Shown: positions 62,501 through 64,000 of the stretch, in pieces
Numbering within the stretch: position 1 is the first letter of the stretch
Layout of the letters: each line of letters begins with the position of its first letter
Assembly (NCBI GenBank): GCA_949293415.1
Contig: CASFDK010000005.1
Location: 1 to 64,000, forward strand
Length of the DNA: 64,000 nucleotides
Direction: 5' to 3'
Source: an uncultured Verrucomicrobiota bacterium
GTDB lineage: Bacteria; Verrucomicrobiota; Verrucomicrobiia; Opitutales; Intestinicryptomonadaceae
Program-made: the position numbers and the translations under genes
The notes under the pieces: model-generated
Database searches by the model: none
What the model was told of the DNA's origin: nothing
Seen by the model: the letters and a program-made list of their open reading frames with translations, nothing else

Positions 62501-63183
62501 GCGCCGACGCGCTCGATATGTTCGAAAAATTGAAGTCGGCGGCGAAACCGAAAATAAGGGTCGGATTCTTCTATGCAAATTCCGACGGCGACGACGTTCT
62601 GCTTTTCGAGAACGGTACGCAGATTGAAAAGCTTTCGTTTATGCGTTCGCAGGCGGAAAATTCGCACGGGCAGTGTCTGTGTCTCGCCGATTATGTTGCG
62701 CCGAAGTCTTCGGGAATTGCCGACAGTGTCGCGCTCTTTGTGGCGACCGCGGGAACGGAGGCTGACGCTTTCGCCGAATCTTTCAAGAAGGCAGGCGACG
62801 ACTATTCGTACATTCTCGCCCAGACGCTCTGCGACGCAATCGCCGAGACTCTTTCGGAGTATGCGCAGAAAAGGATATTTTCGGACTCGCCGCAGGAGCG
62901 CGCGGGCGTCCGCGCGGCGGTCGGCTACGCCTCGTACCCCGACCATTCGGAAAAGGCGAAGTTCGAGAAACTTTTGGGCTTGAAACAGTCGATCGGCGTG
63001 GAGCTTACCGACAACTTTATGATGACGCCCAAATCGACGGTTGCCGCGCTTTGGATTGCGAATCCGTCGGCGAAATATTTTTCAGCCGAAATCGCCGCAG
63101 ACCAGATTGCCGACTACGCCGCGCGCAACGCAAGAACATTGTCGGACACGGAAAAATACGTTTCGGTAAAACCGCTCAAATGA
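59581..63183 (+). CDS. metH: Cobalamin-dependent methionine synthase
   Basis: MetH methylates homocysteine from 5-methyltetrahydrofolate through cobalamin. The 1200-residue protein has all four modules. The homocysteine/zinc barrel shows LDGGMGTLIQRCG and zinc Cys in GLNCALGA and GGCCGTTPKHI (about 318). The folate barrel has GERTNVMGSPAFRKM (about 371). The cobalamin cap and binding domain has the axial His in GDVHDIGKNIVS (about 763). The activation domain holds SWGVKKHAERQMPE near 960. It starts 1 nt after hprK. Vitamin B12 uptake or synthesis is therefore needed; no B12 riboswitch precedes it. Confidence 0.97.
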   Translation: MSNLPLSESGKLLQKLISERIVYLDGGMGTLIQRCGLTDADFRKGDARLEKIETQLLGDNDLLSITRPDVISKIHRDYYLAGADFATTNTFGANSIVQSEYGVDADIVRDMNAASVRAARAAADEVSAHLGGKPLFVAGSMGPMNKAASIASDVSDPSARSVTFDELEAAYFEQACVLAESGADILLLETSIDTLNVKAAIHAYLRMCELRGERIPIGVSMTVSDLSGRILSGQTIEAFYESVRHAKPLFVGLNCALGAEKMRPYIETFDRVAECATHCYPNAGLPNPLSEFGYDQMPADTAKYLGQYCADGLLNVVGGCCGTTPKHIGAVVAECSKYAPRKPKKADSFALAGLEVLRLPDGNAPFVFVGERTNVMGSPAFRKMIREGRFADALGVARSQVENGANIIDINFDEGMLDSPACMTKFLNLIGSEPEIARVPLMIDSSNWDTILAGLKCAQGKCVVNSISLKEGEEKFLSHAREIMKFGAAVIVMAFDERGQASTYEDRVSVCRRAYGLLVKKVGFDPRDIIFDANVLTVATGMAEHNSYAIDFINAVREIKRTCPYARTSAGVSNISFALRGNNKVREAMHSVFLYHARNAGLDMGIVNAGMLAPYDDIDPRLRDAVEAVILNTSPDATEKLLSIAADYKADSAGEKKEVHDDANLSTQERLDRAFIKGREDEAAELALHFLKELGSPLKVVEKPLMDSMRKVGELFGMGKMFLPQVVKSARVMKRAVAVLEPYMEATASAGAPKVLLATVKGDVHDIGKNIVSVVLGCNGFAVTDLGVMVAPETIAEAAKNADVVGLSGLITPSLDEMANTIVALERAGVRVPVMVGGATTSDLHTAVKLAPLYSGTVVRVEDAGASAGVCAGFTLGSKTRAFALEIAAAQQKLRDKYNAEHAAADAPQKLLPLAEARSKKVECDFSHVEKPPFTGVKTFDIPLSEIEDSFAWNLFFRSWGVKKHAERQMPEFCADALDMFEKLKSAAKPKIRVGFFYANSDGDDVLLFENGTQIEKLSFMRSQAENSHGQCLCLADYVAPKSSGIADSVALFVATAGTEADAFAESFKKAGDDYSYILAQTLCDAIAETLSEYAQKRIFSDSPQERAGVRAAVGYASYPDHSEKAKFEKLLGLKQSIGVELTDNFMMTPKSTVAALWIANPSAKYFSAEIAADQIADYAARNARTLSDTEKYVSVKPLK

Positions 63184-64000
63184 AGCTTAATTCGGACATA
63201 TACGGGTCTGTTCCCTCTCAGCGCGAAGTCAAGACCGACTTCGTTGTGCCGCTTTGTATGTTCGTTTTGTTTCTGATGGGCGTTGCGTTCATCTACTCGG
63301 CGCAGAGCTACAATATCGACGAAATTCCGATCTCGAAACAGTTCTGGGTTAAGCAGATTTTCTACTTCGTCTTCGCGGGGATGCCCGTTTACGTCTTCTT
63401 GGGATGGCTTGACTACAAGTGCTTTTTTACCTACGCCAACGTAATTTACGCGCTTTCGCTTGTACTTCTTGTGCCGCTTGCGCTAAAGGAAAACCTGGGC
63501 GTGCCGATTCCGTTGGTCGAGAGCCGCTACAATGCAACCCGCTGGATAGACTTCGGGGTGATTTCCGTTCAGCCGTCGGAACTTGCGAAAATCGGCACCT
63601 GCATAATGGCGGCTGCGATGTTCGCAAGAAACTCGGGCGGGAAAAATCTCAAATTCTGGATTAAAATCGGACTTGTATTTTTAGTTCCTATTTTATTGAT
63701 TTTTTTGCAACCCGACTTAGGCTCTACACTCGTATTTTTTCCAATGCTTTTCGCGATGCTTTACATATCGAACCTGCCAAAAAAGTTTTTTGCGGCGGTT
63801 ACGTTTTTGTTCTGCGCCTTCGTAGGCGTAGTTGCTGCGGATATTCTTGGATACAATGCCTTTCTGAAAAACAACAATATGTCCGCCGAAGCCGCGGCAA
63901 GCGCGAACGCCTACGGGTCTTCGGCTGCGTTTTGTCTGCCGCTTAAAGATTATCAGCGCAACAGGATTTTGGCTTTTGTCGCGCCCGATGTGGTAGATCC
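63180..64000 (+). CDS. rodA: RodA/FtsW-family cell-shape glycosyltransferase, 3' part outside the window
   Basis: The frame is open to the window end, 273 complete codons visible. The start MKLNSDIYG overlaps the metH stop (ATGA), so translation is coupled. It has hydrophobic segments (VVPLCMFVLFLMGVAFIYSA; FYFVFAGMPVYVFLGWL) and the SEDS signature WIDFGVISVQPSELAKIG, followed by FLQPDLGSTLVFFPML. SEDS proteins polymerise glycan strands; RodA works with PBP2 in elongation. FtsW cannot be excluded, but FIYSAQSYN and the lack of FtsW neighbours fit RodA better. The C-terminal part is missing, being beyond the window. Confidence 0.9.
   Translation, partial: MKLNSDIYGSVPSQREVKTDFVVPLCMFVLFLMGVAFIYSAQSYNIDEIPISKQFWVKQIFYFVFAGMPVYVFLGWLDYKCFFTYANVIYALSLVLLVPLALKENLGVPIPLVESRYNATRWIDFGVISVQPSELAKIGTCIMAAAMFARNSGGKNLKFWIKIGLVFLVPILLIFLQPDLGSTLVFFPMLFAMLYISNLPKKFFAAVTFLFCAFVGVVAADILGYNAFLKNNNMSAEAAASANAYGSSAAFCLPLKDYQRNRILAFVAPDVVD

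Noticed and set aside
1..64000. CRISPR arrays, transposases, integrases, phage genes or restriction systems.
   Set aside because: No regularly spaced short repeats and no protein of these families appear in the frames I read. The two palindromic elements carry no coding sequence.

Overview
The window is a 64 kb stretch of ordinary chromosome from a diderm bacterium with LPS-type outer-membrane biogenesis (BamA, an OmpH/Skp-like chaperone, LptB, an LptA/OstA-like protein, lipoproteins). The moderately high GC, the many secreted carbohydrate esterases and glycosidases without SusC/SusD, the floA/NfeD module and the mix of Shine-Dalgarno-poor A-rich leaders with occasional strong GGAGG sites fit a Verrucomicrobiota-like (perhaps Opitutae) organism. 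This placement is inference; no rRNA gene is present to confirm it. I see no prophage, transposase, CRISPR array or obvious defence system.

Layout. 1-0.75 kb: a truncated coding remnant, a small ribbon-helix-helix-like gene and tRNA-Tyr. 0.9-2.8 kb: a secreted polysaccharide deacetylase. 2.9-12.6 kb: a long minus-strand run of nine tightly packed genes (ruvC, a nucleotidyltransferase, a secreted unknown, an MFS transporter, two NfeD proteins, flotillin floA, a membrane-anchored unknown, glycogen branching enzyme glgB). 12.7-15.8 kb: an FtsB/DivIC-like protein and a GH13 pullulanase-like enzyme. 16-20.6 kb: a palindromic repeat element, a rubrerythrin, two transporters, a DUF4886-type SGNH protein and a GNAT acetyltransferase. 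20.6-31.6 kb: rplM-rpsI, then argC-J-B-D-F, argG, UDP-glucose dehydrogenase and leuA. 31.8-36.3 kb (minus): a large multi-OstA periplasmic protein, elbB, a metallo-hydrolase and an IclR regulator. 36.4-39.4 kb: zupT, trmB, a gamma-carbonic anhydrase and a TSUP transporter, with long T and G homopolymers beside the carbonic anhydrase gene. 39.5-49.6 kb: an accessory carbohydrate region (beta-propeller lipoprotein, sialate O-acetylesterase, two tandem CE1-like esterases, GH5, GH2) with a K+/H+ antiporter and palindromic repeats. 50.2-64 kb: housekeeping genes rplY-pth-rpsF-ssb-rplI, dnaB-bamA-ompH, and lptB-hprK-metH-rodA.

How it works together. Glycogen/alpha-glucan turnover is represented by glgB and the GH13 enzyme. 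De novo arginine synthesis from glutamate is nearly complete (argH not seen, and ArgJ could supply the acetyl cycle). The 40-50 kb cluster looks like a deacylation plus backbone-cleavage set for an acetylated or feruloylated plant or host glycan. Envelope biogenesis genes are spread through the window. The least explained items are a family of roughly 120-bp palindromic elements with GGCGCGTGAAA ends, a run of short hairpins at 39.5 kb, and the 737-residue protein with four repeated OstA-like units each carrying one conserved Cys.
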